From the NCBI RefSeq assembly GCF_008370325.1, contig NZ_VNIP01000003.1:248001-312000 (forward strand): DNA of 64,000 nt, read 5' to 3'. The notes under the pieces are model-generated. The model searched no databases and was not told the origin of the DNA. It saw only the letters and a program-made list of their open reading frames with translations. Source of the stretch: Martinezella tropici. Lineage in GTDB: Bacteria > Pseudomonadota > Alphaproteobacteria > Rhizobiales > Rhizobiaceae. Shown here one piece after another: positions 34,514 to 41,868 of the stretch (positions are counted from its first letter, which is position 1; each line of letters starts with the position of its first letter). Both the position numbers and the translations under genes were made by a program.

Positions 34514-35545
34514 ATGGAGGTTGCAGGCCAGACGGTTCAACTCAGCTACGGTGTCGAGCCTGGCATACGTTTCGCGGTTCTTCTCGACGGCAATGGCGGC
34601 TGTCGCGAGATCGGCGCTGCCGGCCTGCAGAGCTGGAAGCCGGCCGATGGCATCCTCTGGGTCCATCTGGAGCGTAATCATGATGCCGCGGCAGCATGGG
34701 TAATCAGCAGTGGCGGCTTTGATCCGCTCGTCGCGGATGCACTGCTGGAAGACGAATCCCGCCCGCGCGTGGAGCCGGTTGACGACGGCCTGCTGATCAT
34801 CCTTCGCGGCGTATGCGCCGCTCCTCCTGAGGACGTCGAAGGCGCCGCCGAGGAACTGGATCTGGTGCCCATTCATGCCTGGGTGGACGAGAACCGTGTC
34901 GTGACGCTTCGTGACAGCGGACATTACATCACGGCCCTTCGCGATATTCGCCAGGCACTGGGAAAGGGCAAAGGGCCGAAGCGCACCGGCGAGCTGCTGG
35001 CGCTCGTCAGCGACAAGCTCGTCAGGGATCTCGAACCCGTGCTCGACCAGATGGACGAAGAAGTGGACGAGCTGGATGAGCTGATCTTCCATGGCGAAGC
35101 CGCCGAGGTCCGCGAGCGCCTGAAGCTGCTTCGCCGGCGGGCCGTGCAGCTGCGACGTTATCTTTCGCCGCAGCGCGATGCCCTCACCCGCATCGAACAC
35201 GACGACGCTCCCTGGCTTGCCGAGCGCGACAAACTCCGAATGCGCGAGGTCATCGACAAGCTGATGCGCTGCATCGAATATCTCGACGCAATCCGCGACC
35301 GGACAAGTATTCTGCACGACGACCTTTCCACCGTCATTAGCGAGCGTATCGCCCGCAACTCAAACCGGCTTGCAGCGCTTGCTGCGCTCCTCCTGCCCCC
35401 GAGTGTCGTTGCCGGGCTTTTCGGCATGAATGTCGGCGGCATTCCGGGCGTCAACGACACCTGGGCGTTCGTCATCATCGTCGCTTTGGTCGCCATCACC
35501 TCCATCATCACTCTTTATGTGCTGAAGCGCATCAATTGGCTGTGA
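34514..35545 (+). CDS. zntB: ZntB-type CorA-family divalent cation transporter
   Basis: About 343 residues. A large cytoplasmic N-terminal domain is rich in acidic helices (LDQMDEEVDELDELIFHGEA). Two C-terminal helices follow, the first ending in the hallmark GMN (AGLFGMNVGGIPG) and the second TWAFVIIVALVAITSIITLYV. ZntB homologues move zinc, probably with protons. The IPGV rather than Mg2+-type loop favours ZntB over CorA. The frame opens at 34472, but the purine-rich GGGAG upstream of 34514 favours the later Met. It starts 138 bp past nasA and is not obviously linked to it. Confidence 0.88.
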   Translation: MEVAGQTVQLSYGVEPGIRFAVLLDGNGGCREIGAAGLQSWKPADGILWVHLERNHDAAAAWVISSGGFDPLVADALLEDESRPRVEPVDDGLLIILRGVCAAPPEDVEGAAEELDLVPIHAWVDENRVVTLRDSGHYITALRDIRQALGKGKGPKRTGELLALVSDKLVRDLEPVLDQMDEEVDELDELIFHGEAAEVRERLKLLRRRAVQLRRYLSPQRDALTRIEHDDAPWLAERDKLRMREVIDKLMRCIEYLDAIRDRTSILHDDLSTVISERIARNSNRLAALAALLLPPSVVAGLFGMNVGGIPGVNDTWAFVIIVALVAITSIITLYVLKRINWL

Positions 35546-35609
35546 CTGCGGCGGAACCGTCGATGTCTTTGCGGCGTTCTCCGTCAATTCCCGTGAAAAG
35601 GCTATCACC

Positions 35610-36116
35610 ATGCGCCGACTGGCATGCCTTCTCGCAATCCTTGCAGGGCTCTATGCCGCAACTCCCGCGGCCGCGGACGAGAGTGGATTTCTGGAACCGT
35701 TGAACGGCAGCTGGACGGGAACCGGCAAGGTGCTTCGAAAAATCGGCAGCCCGCCCATCGATGTCTCCTGCGGATTCAACATCAGCGCACCAGGCACTTC
35801 GATTTCCATGAAAGGGAACTGCCGTGGCCTTCTCATTATCAGCCGCGCGATTTCGGCGCAGCTCACGGCCCGGGGAAACCGATATTCCGGCACCTATACC
35901 GGTCCATCCGGCGCGACGTCGCAGCTGTCGGGCAGCAGGCAGGGCGATGTCATCAATCTGGCCGTGAACTGGGCGCGCCTCGTCAATGGCGACAGGGATG
36001 CCAATATGACCATCCGCAGACAGGATAGCGGCCAACTGACGCTGAGAACCATCGACAAGGATCTGACCTCGGGCAAATCCATCATTACCAGTGAAATCAA
36101 CCTGCGCCGCCAATAG
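35610..36116 (+). CDS. Secreted hypothetical protein, 168 aa
   Basis: A 168-residue protein with a clear signal peptide (residues 1-22, LACLLAILAGLYAATPAAA). The mature part is beta-rich and repeats small and polar residues: LNGSWTGTGKVLRK, GRQ-type loops and SGTYTGPSGATSQLSG. The pattern resembles lipocalin-like or avidin-like periplasmic barrels, in which a GxWxG start is common, but I do not recognise the family with certainty. Two cysteines (CGF and NCRG) could form a disulfide. It follows zntB by 64 bp on the same strand. Confidence 0.75.
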   Translation: MRRLACLLAILAGLYAATPAAADESGFLEPLNGSWTGTGKVLRKIGSPPIDVSCGFNISAPGTSISMKGNCRGLLIISRAISAQLTARGNRYSGTYTGPSGATSQLSGSRQGDVINLAVNWARLVNGDRDANMTIRRQDSGQLTLRTIDKDLTSGKSIITSEINLRRQ

Positions 36117-36344
36117 CGGGGCAGGCAATCCAATCAATCGCCGATCGAAGCCAGGGCAATCGCATATAGGACATGTCGGCGCCGCAGGCTCCCTCTCTCC
36201 TCGGGAGAAGAGGTGCGCAGCAACGATTTCATTTCACATGCGATGCCCTGCCATCGGAGCGGACTTGGAGATTGCGTCCTCCAGTGGCTTGGAAGGAGGA
36301 ACGTCCAAAGATGTCCCTTGCTTGACTTTGCGCGCCTAATATGA

Positions 36345-36359
36345 GAACATAAAGTGAAC
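36345..36359 (+). promoter_or_regulatory. SOS box (LexA site, GAAC-N7-GAAC)
   Basis: GAACATAAAGTGAAC exactly fits the direct-repeat LexA site GAAC-N7-GAAC known in Rhizobiales. It ends 14 bp before the start codon of the 57-aa gene. TTGACT at 36322-36327 is placed 17 bp upstream of the box, so the box would overlap the -10 region, which suits repression. Confidence 0.65.
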
Positions 36360-36373
36360 AAATGGAGATTTCC

Positions 36374-36547
36374 ATGACCAAGGCAGAACAAGTCATCGAA
36401 CGTGCAATGACATTTGTCGCTGTCTCGAAGGCACTTCGGGAGCGCGAACAGGAACGGCGCGCCAACTGGACGCGCCGTGTCGAAATCAGCCGGCCGCTAC
36501 CGCCCTTGCCGCGCGCCGTTCAGCTCTCGTTGAAACTCGACAGCTGA
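36374..36547 (+). CDS. Small basic protein with an SOS box, 57 aa
   Basis: A 57-residue protein starting MTKAEQVIERAMTFVAVSKAL and ending PRAVQLSLKLDS. The first 40 residues look like one amphipathic helix with a strongly charged run (REREQERRANWTRR), followed by a proline-rich patch (RPLPPLPR). A GGAG lies six bases before this ATG; the ATG four codons upstream contains that site and is unlikely. There is no recognised domain. The LexA-type site directly upstream suggests induction by DNA damage. Alpha-proteobacteria have small SOS-induced division inhibitors (SidA, DidA in Caulobacter), but those are membrane proteins and this one is not. Confidence 0.7.
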   Translation: MTKAEQVIERAMTFVAVSKALREREQERRANWTRRVEISRPLPPLPRAVQLSLKLDS

Positions 36548-36585
36548 AATGGTGGGGGTGGTAACAGCACTCGGCAGGCTGTAAA

Positions 36586-36607
36586 GCGCCCGCCTTTTGG
36601 CGGGCGC
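36586..36607. terminator. Bidirectional hairpin between the 57-aa gene and the hydrolase
   Basis: A 9-bp GC stem (GCGCCCGCC with GGCGGGCGC) around a TTTT loop. The genes on either side converge here. On the minus strand it is followed by TTTACA, giving a modest T-run for the hydrolase transcript. Confidence 0.65.
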
Positions 36608-36624
36608 ACTGCTCTTGGGTTGCT

Positions 36625-37599
36625 TCAAGCCTTGAAGAAGGCCAGCAGATCCGCATTGATGATGTCTGCATGCGTGGTGGCCATGCCGTGTGGGAGGCCC
36701 TTATAGACCTTGAGCGTGCCGTTCTTCAGCAGCTTCGAGGAGAGAAGGGCCGAGTCCGCGATCGGCACGATCTGGTCATCGTCGCCATGCATGACGAGCG
36801 TCGGTACTTCGATCTTCTTCAGATCTTCGGTGAAGTCGGTTTCCGAGAAGGCCTTGATGCAATCGTAATGAGCCTTGGTGCCGCCCATCATGCCCTGACG
36901 CCACCAATTGTCGATCACGCCCTGCGAAATGACGGCGCCGGGGCGGTTGAAGCCGTAGAACGGCCCGGCGGGAACGTCGCGGAAGAACTGAGCGCGATTG
37001 GCTGCAAGTGCGGCGCGGAAACCATCGAAGACTTCCAGCGGCAGGCCGCCGGGGTTCTTTTCGGATTTGACCATGATCGGCGGCACTGCGCCGATCAGCA
37101 CAGCCTTCGAGACGCGGCCATGACCGCCATACTGCGCCACATAGCGGGCAACTTCGCCGCCGCCTGTGGAATGGCCGACGTGAATGGCGCCCTTGAGGTC
37201 GAGATGCTCGGCAAGTGCTGCCACATCGGCGGCGTAGGTATCCATCTCGTTGCCGGTTGCCGTCTGGCTGGAGCGGCCGTGGCCGCGACGGTCATGGGCA
37301 ATGACGCGGTAGCCCTGATGGAGGAAGAAGAGCATCTGGGCGTCCCAATCGTCGGAGCTCAAGGGCCATCCGTGATGGAAGACGATCGGCTGGCCTGCTC
37401 CCCAATCCTTGTAGAAGATCTGCGTGCCGTCCTTGGTGGTGATCGTACTGCTGCTCATTGTGTCCTTACCTTTCGAAGTTGTTTGCTTTGTAGAGGCTTG
37501 TGCAGGTTGAGCGAAGGGTGTGACGGCTGCAGCGGCGGCAAGGCCGAGCCCGGCTGTCATAACGCCCCGGCGGGTAGCTTGATGGATCGACTGGCTCAT
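36625..37599 (-). CDS. Tat-exported alpha/beta hydrolase (non-heme haloperoxidase-like)
   Basis: About 324 residues from the Met of MSQSIH. An N-terminal Tat signal ([27 protein letters not shown]) is followed by an alpha/beta hydrolase of the chloroperoxidase/arylesterase group. [12 protein letters not shown] carries the nucleophile Ser, [11 protein letters not shown] is the oxyanion segment, [11 protein letters not shown] is the conserved turn, and HGDDDQIVP and GLPHGM supply Asp and His. Cofactor-free haloperoxidases of this type are often peroxide-linked esterases. GGAG six bases upstream of the ATG supports this start. Two TATCGCGATA-type palindromes lie in the promoter region, which suggests a dedicated repressor. 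Confidence 0.88.
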   Translation of the reverse strand: MSQSIHQATRRGVMTAGLGLAAAAAVTPFAQPAQASTKQTTSKGKDTMSSSTITTKDGTQIFYKDWGAGQPIVFHHGWPLSSDDWDAQMLFFLHQGYRVIAHDRRGHGRSSQTATGNEMDTYAADVAALAEHLDLKGAIHVGHSTGGGEVARYVAQYGGHGRVSKAVLIGAVPPIMVKSEKNPGGLPLEVFDGFRAALAANRAQFFRDVPAGPFYGFNRPGAVISQGVIDNWWRQGMMGGTKAHYDCIKAFSETDFTEDLKKIEVPTLVMHGDDDQIVPIADSALLSSKLLKNGTLKVYKGLPHGMATTHADIINADLLAFFKA

Positions 37600-37632
37600 T
37601 TCAATCTCCATTGAATGTTATTGTGCGATTTA

Positions 37633-37644
37633 TTATCGCGATAA
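37633..37644. promoter_or_regulatory. Operator-like palindrome, copy 1
   Basis: TTATCGCGATAA is a perfect 12-bp palindrome 34 bp upstream of the hydrolase start. It lies just downstream of a candidate promoter on the minus strand (-35 TAGACA at 37673-37678, -10 TATCCA at 37650-37655, 17-bp spacer). Confidence 0.6.
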
Positions 37645-37700
37645 ACATATGGATAAGACCTTTCTTTCGCCTTGTCTACCCAGAAAACTACTCCGCAATC

Positions 37701-37716
37701 ATTTATCGCGATAAAT
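37701..37716. promoter_or_regulatory. Operator-like palindrome, copy 2
   Basis: ATTTATCGCGATAAAT is a perfect 16-bp palindrome that contains the same 12-bp core as copy 1, 68 bp away, on the upstream side of the candidate promoter. Two copies of one core flanking a promoter suggest cooperative repression or looping. The regulator is not encoded nearby. Confidence 0.6.
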
Positions 37717-37811
37717 AAATGACACTGTGATGACAGCGCAAGACAGGCAAAACAAACGCTCGCCTTCGATCTCGAATGGATCGAGGCTTGGCATGCCCTT
37801 GCGCATGAAAG

Positions 37812-38876
37812 CTATTGCATCGGCCTGTCGGCGAAATGCGATATCGCGAATTCCGCAACTCTCGCATTCGACTTTCTTGCGTCGTCGAGCCAGAAGGGGA
37901 AAATCTGCCACTGATGGATCATGCCCGGCCAGATTTCCAGATTCACGCTGCCGCCTGCCTGACGCACCTTATCCGCCAGCCTCTTGCTGTCATCGAGCAG
38001 CGTCTCGCGCGAACCGACCTGTATCAGCAGCGGCGGAAAGCCGGAGAGATTGTCATAGAGCGGCGATATGTCCGGATCGTCGAAGGATCGATCCCGAACG
38101 AATGCATTGCGGATGAGGGTCAGCTCGTCCTTGCCCATGAATGGATCCTCGGACGCATTGGCCGTCAGTGAGGCACCCGTTCCCGCAAAGTCGGTGACCG
38201 GGCTCATTGCAACGACCGCCGCGGGAAGCGGACCCCTCAGGTGGAGCTGATTGAGGACGACCTCGATGGCCAAGGTTGCGCCGACCGATTCGCCGGCAAC
38301 GACGATATTGCCGGCCTTGTATCCCGACGTCAGAAGCCAGCGATAGGCCGCAACCGCATCGTCCCTTTGCGCGGGAAAGCTATTCTCCGGCGCGAGGCGA
38401 TAATCGATCAGCAAAACATCGGCCGACGCCGCCTTGGCAAGCGCGCCCGCGATGTTGATATGCGTTCGCAGCGAACCGCTGTAGAAGCCGCCGCCATGCA
38501 GGTAAAGAATGGCGCGCCGGCCGATCGGATGATGCAATCGCGCAGGCCAAATCAAATCGCCATCCACACCATTGGCATCGACATGCCGTATCTGCACACG
38601 CATCGGACCTGGCGTCGATGCCATGAGCCTCTCGAAACCGGCACGCCGCTGCACAAGGTCCGAGCCTGACATGGCGTTGCTGTCGCGCAATGTGCCTATA
38701 AGCTTTTCCACCTGGTCGCTCGACGCCTTGGTCTGCGGCGCCATCTCGGATGTCTCGGCAGCCACAGCCGGGGATATCGGAGAAAGGCTCGCGCTGATCA
38801 GACCTGTGCTGATCAGGATTGTCATCGCCGTGACGAAGCGTGACACGCAGCGAAATGATCGGAACTCGTTCATCAA
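37812..38876 (-). CDS. Secreted HSL-type esterase (alpha/beta hydrolase fold-3)
   Basis: A 354-residue protein with a signal peptide at about residues 15-40 (FVTAMTILISTGLISASLSP...AVAA). The catalytic domain is hormone-sensitive-lipase-like: oxyanion motif HGGGF (YLHGGGFYSGS), YRLAPEN, nucleophile GESVGATLA, with Asp in SRETLLDD and His in GMIHQWQIFP. Such enzymes hydrolyse short-chain esters and acetylated sugars or drugs. It is located in the periplasm or outside by its signal. There are 95 bp between its stop and copy 2 of the palindromic operator, so it is not clearly controlled by it. Confidence 0.88.
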   Translation of the reverse strand: MMNEFRSFRCVSRFVTAMTILISTGLISASLSPISPAVAAETSEMAPQTKASSDQVEKLIGTLRDSNAMSGSDLVQRRAGFERLMASTPGPMRVQIRHVDANGVDGDLIWPARLHHPIGRRAILYLHGGGFYSGSLRTHINIAGALAKAASADVLLIDYRLAPENSFPAQRDDAVAAYRWLLTSGYKAGNIVVAGESVGATLAIEVVLNQLHLRGPLPAAVVAMSPVTDFAGTGASLTANASEDPFMGKDELTLIRNAFVRDRSFDDPDISPLYDNLSGFPPLLIQVGSRETLLDDSKRLADKVRQAGGSVNLEIWPGMIHQWQIFPFWLDDARKSNARVAEFAISHFADRPMQ

Positions 38877-39082
38877 ATGAGCCTTTTCCCCGCAAGGCTG
38901 TGGACGATGTCATGATCCCACGGTCGCAGAAAAGCTATTTGTGTCAAGTATGATGGGTGACGTGAGACCGGAATTCCATTCGCCCGCCCGACCATCACGA
39001 CCTCGACATGATCAACCTACGACCGCTTCCCTATCGGCGCTCCATTTCATCGAAGTGACAATGCCAGTGGACAAATCGATGC

Positions 39083-39775
39083 TCATCCGGGCTCGTGTCC
39101 GGCAGCCGCCGCAAGGCGAGCCATGATCGCCTGCCGCGCCGTCCTTGAGCCGGCAAGGCGTGCCTTGGTTCTGGCCAGCACCTCGGCGCTGGCCTTCTCC
39201 GGCAATCCGGAATGAAACGGCGGCTCCGGCGCATATTCCAGCGACAACTGGATCCCTTCGGCTTCCTCCTGGTCACGCAAGGCGACAACGATCGTCAGTC
39301 CGAAATCGATGCCGGCGGTCACGCCGCCCGCCGTGAAGAGATTGCCATCCCGCACGACGCGCCCCGGCGTGGCGACAGCTCCGAAATTCTCAAGGAAATC
39401 GCTCGCATTCCAATGGGTCGTCGCCTTCTTGCCCTTAAGCAAGCCAGCCGCGCCAAGGACGAGAGCGCCAGTGCACACCGACGTCACGAAGCGGGCTCGG
39501 GCTGCGTGCTCCCGGATGAAACCGAGGACCGCTTCATCCTCCAGCAGCGCGTTGACGCCGACGCCTCCGGGGACGCAGATCACATCGAGCGGCGGGCATT
39601 CGGCAAACGTCGTCGTCGGTTGCAATATGAGCTTCGTTGCCGAAACGATGGGCGACGCATCCTTCCAGATGAGATGCACCTCGGCATCATCCATGGAGGC
39701 GAATACCTCATAAGGTGCAGTCAGATCGAGTTGCTGGACGCCTGGAAAGGCAAGCAGGCCGAAGCGAATGGTCAT
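39083..39775 (-). CDS. DJ-1/PfpI family protein (isonitrile hydratase-like)
   Basis: About 230 residues starting MTIRFGLLAFPGVQQLDLTAPYEVF, the typical start of the InhA/GlxA-N branch of the DJ-1/PfpI superfamily. The nucleophile elbow SVCTGALVLGAAGLL has the conserved Cys. VICVPGGVGVN is the preceding GG turn, and TTHWNASDFLENFG and TAGGVTAGIDFGL follow. There is no DNA-binding domain, so this is a stand-alone enzyme or sensor, most like isonitrile hydratase. The frame extends 22 codons upstream to 39841, but the Met of MTIRF matches family starts. It is divergent from a GlxA-type regulator across 85 bp. Confidence 0.87.
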   Translation of the reverse strand: MTIRFGLLAFPGVQQLDLTAPYEVFASMDDAEVHLIWKDASPIVSATKLILQPTTTFAECPPLDVICVPGGVGVNALLEDEAVLGFIREHAARARFVTSVCTGALVLGAAGLLKGKKATTHWNASDFLENFGAVATPGRVVRDGNLFTAGGVTAGIDFGLTIVVALRDQEEAEGIQLSLEYAPEPPFHSGLPEKASAEVLARTKARLAGSRTARQAIMARLAAAAGHEPG

Positions 39776-39860
39776 GATATGTCTCCGATGATTGACTTTT
39801 GCGAGCTTATGCGACAACGATCTGGCACATTTGCCAAACAACCCTCATTTCTCGCCAATC

Positions 39861-40814
39861 ATGCGCCGCATCGAAATTCTCGCTTTTGACAATGCGCAGC
39901 TGCTTGACATCACCGGTCCGCTGCAGGTTTTCACCAGCGCCAACGAGGCAGCAGCGCTCGAGTTCGATCGGCCGAAACCCTACGAGGCTGTCGTGGTCGC
40001 GGAACACACGCAGACCCGAACCAGCTCGGGTCTGGCGCTCATGACCGCGCCGCTTGCCGATGCCGATAGTCCGCTCGACACATTGATCATCGCCGGCGGC
40101 TGGGGCGTCAATAAAGCCTGCGACAATCTCGGCCTGATCGAATGGGTGCGCCGGCGAGCCGCGAGTGCCCGGCGGATAGCCTCTGTCTGCAGCGGCGCCT
40201 TTCTGCTGGCGGAAGCCGGTCTTCTGGACGGGCGACGGGCGGCAACCCATTGGAACCGTTGCGAAGAATTCGCCAAGCGCTTTCCGCGGGTGAAGCTCGA
40301 GCCCGATCCGATCTTCGTTCAGGACGGGCAGATCTGGAGCTCCGCCGGCGTGACAGCCGGCATCGACCTTTCCCTCGCCTTGATCGAGGCCGACCTTGGC
40401 CGTACGCTGGCGCTTTCGGTCGCGCGCGAACTCGTCGTCTTCCTGAAGCGACCGGGCGGCCAGGCGCAATTCAGTACGACGCTAAAGCTTCAGGAAGGTG
40501 GCGAACGCTTCGACCGCCTGCATGGCTGGATCATGGACAATCTGCGCACCGACCTTTCCCTGCAGACGCTTGCCGAGCGGGCGAATATGAGCGCACGCAG
40601 CTTCTCGCGCCATTATCTGAAGGCGACCGGGCGGACACCCGCGCGAGCCGTCGAAGAAATCCGCATCGAAGCAGCCCGCCGCCTTCTGGAAGAAGGCCTG
40701 AGCGTGCATCAGGCGCGCATGCGCTGCGGCTTCAGTTCGGAAGAAACCATGCGGCGCAATTTCATGCGGAAATTCGGGACAACACCGCAGGCATTTCGCG
40801 ATCATTTCGCTTGA
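39861..40814 (+). CDS. GlxA-type AraC regulator with DJ-1/PfpI N-terminal domain
   Basis: A 317-residue regulator. Residues about 1-185 are a DJ-1/PfpI domain (MRRIEILAFDNAQLLDITGPLQVF, SVCSGAFLLAEAGLL with its Cys), and residues about 220-317 are an AraC helix-turn-helix pair (SLQTLAERANMSARSFSRHYLKATGRTPARAVEEIRIEAARRLL and RCGFSSEETMRRNFMRKFGTTP). It resembles FtrA/GlxA/CdhR-type regulators of nitrogen compound use. The start is the Met of MRRIEI, not the one 23 codons upstream. It is divergent from the related stand-alone DJ-1 enzyme, its probable target. Confidence 0.9.
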   Translation: MRRIEILAFDNAQLLDITGPLQVFTSANEAAALEFDRPKPYEAVVVAEHTQTRTSSGLALMTAPLADADSPLDTLIIAGGWGVNKACDNLGLIEWVRRRAASARRIASVCSGAFLLAEAGLLDGRRAATHWNRCEEFAKRFPRVKLEPDPIFVQDGQIWSSAGVTAGIDLSLALIEADLGRTLALSVARELVVFLKRPGGQAQFSTTLKLQEGGERFDRLHGWIMDNLRTDLSLQTLAERANMSARSFSRHYLKATGRTPARAVEEIRIEAARRLLEEGLSVHQARMRCGFSSEETMRRNFMRKFGTTPQAFRDHFA

Positions 40815-40952
40815 AGCCGGTTGCAATGGCAGCATCTGCCAGTGTGCCAAGCCAGCCGGCCATCGCGCAAGAATATCGCGCAACGCTCTTTCCCATATGC
40901 GCGGAGTCATCATAGGTTGCCGTAACCGGATTCCACACGAGGCTTAAGCAAA

Positions 40953-41864
40953 ATGGCAATACACCGTTTCGCCCCCACCCATTATCACAACGTCATCGGT
41001 TCGTTGCCGCCAGCCCTGCATGTCGCCGACGGCGATACCGTCGTCACAGAAACGCTCGATGCCGCCGGCTACGATAAGCACGATATCAACCGCATCTCAG
41101 GCCCCAATCCGATGAACGGGCCGATCTTCATCGAAGGCGCGGAACCTGGCGATTCCCTCAAGGTCGAGATCCTGAGCATGGTGCCGACGCGCGATACCGG
41201 CTTCACTCGCAGCGTAGTCGCGAGCAATGTCGTTGACCCGCACGACGCCCGCGCTCTGCCGGCGAGCCAAAAGGTGATCTGGCGGATCGATCGCGAAGCC
41301 CTGACAGCGCGGCTGGCCGAGCCCGTTGCCGGTCTCGAAACCCTCACGCTGCCGCTGTCGCCGATGATCGGCTGCTTCGGAGTCGCACCGTCGCTCGGCC
41401 AGGCCATATCGACTGCGACCAGCGGCGAGTTCGGCGGCAATATGGACTATCGCCTGCTCGGGCCGGGCACCACCGTCTGGTTTCCGGTCTCGGCGCCGGG
41501 CGCGCTCTTCTTTCTGGGCGATTGTCATGCGGTGCAAGGCGACGGAGAGATTGTCGGTACGGGGATCGAAACCACGTTCGAAGTGATGGTGCGACTAAGC
41601 GTGGAGAAGAAAAAGACAATCGTCTGGCCGCGCGGCGAGACTGCGGAGGATATCTTCACCATCGGCAATGCCCGGCCGCTCGATCAGGCCCTGCAGCATG
41701 CCACCAGCGAAATGCTGCGCTGGCTCGGCTCCGATTACGGCCTCGACAAAACGGCGGCGAGCCACCTTCTCGGCCAGGTAGTCCGCTATGATGTCGGCAA
41801 CGTCTTCGACCCTGCCTATACGATGGCCTGCCGCGTTTCGAAAAACTGGCTGAAGCGTCGATAG
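40953..41864 (+). CDS. Acetamidase/formamidase family protein
   Basis: A 303-residue amidohydrolase of the FmdA/AmdA family, which splits formamide or acetamide to ammonia and the acid. Conserved parts are the start HRFAPTHYHNVIGSLPPALHVADGDTVV, NPMNGPIFIEGAEPGDSLKVEI, the PMIGCFGVAP segment, GGNMDYRLLGPGTTVWFPVSAPGALFFLGDCHAVQGDGEIVGTGIE (metal and oxyanion region) and a C-terminal tail. The family is cytosolic. It starts 138 bp after the GlxA-type regulator on the same strand and is a reasonable target of it, since that regulator type often controls amide or amine use. Confidence 0.9.
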   Translation: MAIHRFAPTHYHNVIGSLPPALHVADGDTVVTETLDAAGYDKHDINRISGPNPMNGPIFIEGAEPGDSLKVEILSMVPTRDTGFTRSVVASNVVDPHDARALPASQKVIWRIDREALTARLAEPVAGLETLTLPLSPMIGCFGVAPSLGQAISTATSGEFGGNMDYRLLGPGTTVWFPVSAPGALFFLGDCHAVQGDGEIVGTGIETTFEVMVRLSVEKKKTIVWPRGETAEDIFTIGNARPLDQALQHATSEMLRWLGSDYGLDKTAASHLLGQVVRYDVGNVFDPAYTMACRVSKNWLKRR

Positions 41865-41868
41865 GGCG

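Noticed and set aside
37699..37911. 70-aa minus-strand frame with two Cys pairs (CESC and CLSC)
   Set aside because: It looked like a small zinc protein, but its first 100 bases overlap the esterase coding end in another frame and its 3' part runs over the operator palindrome.
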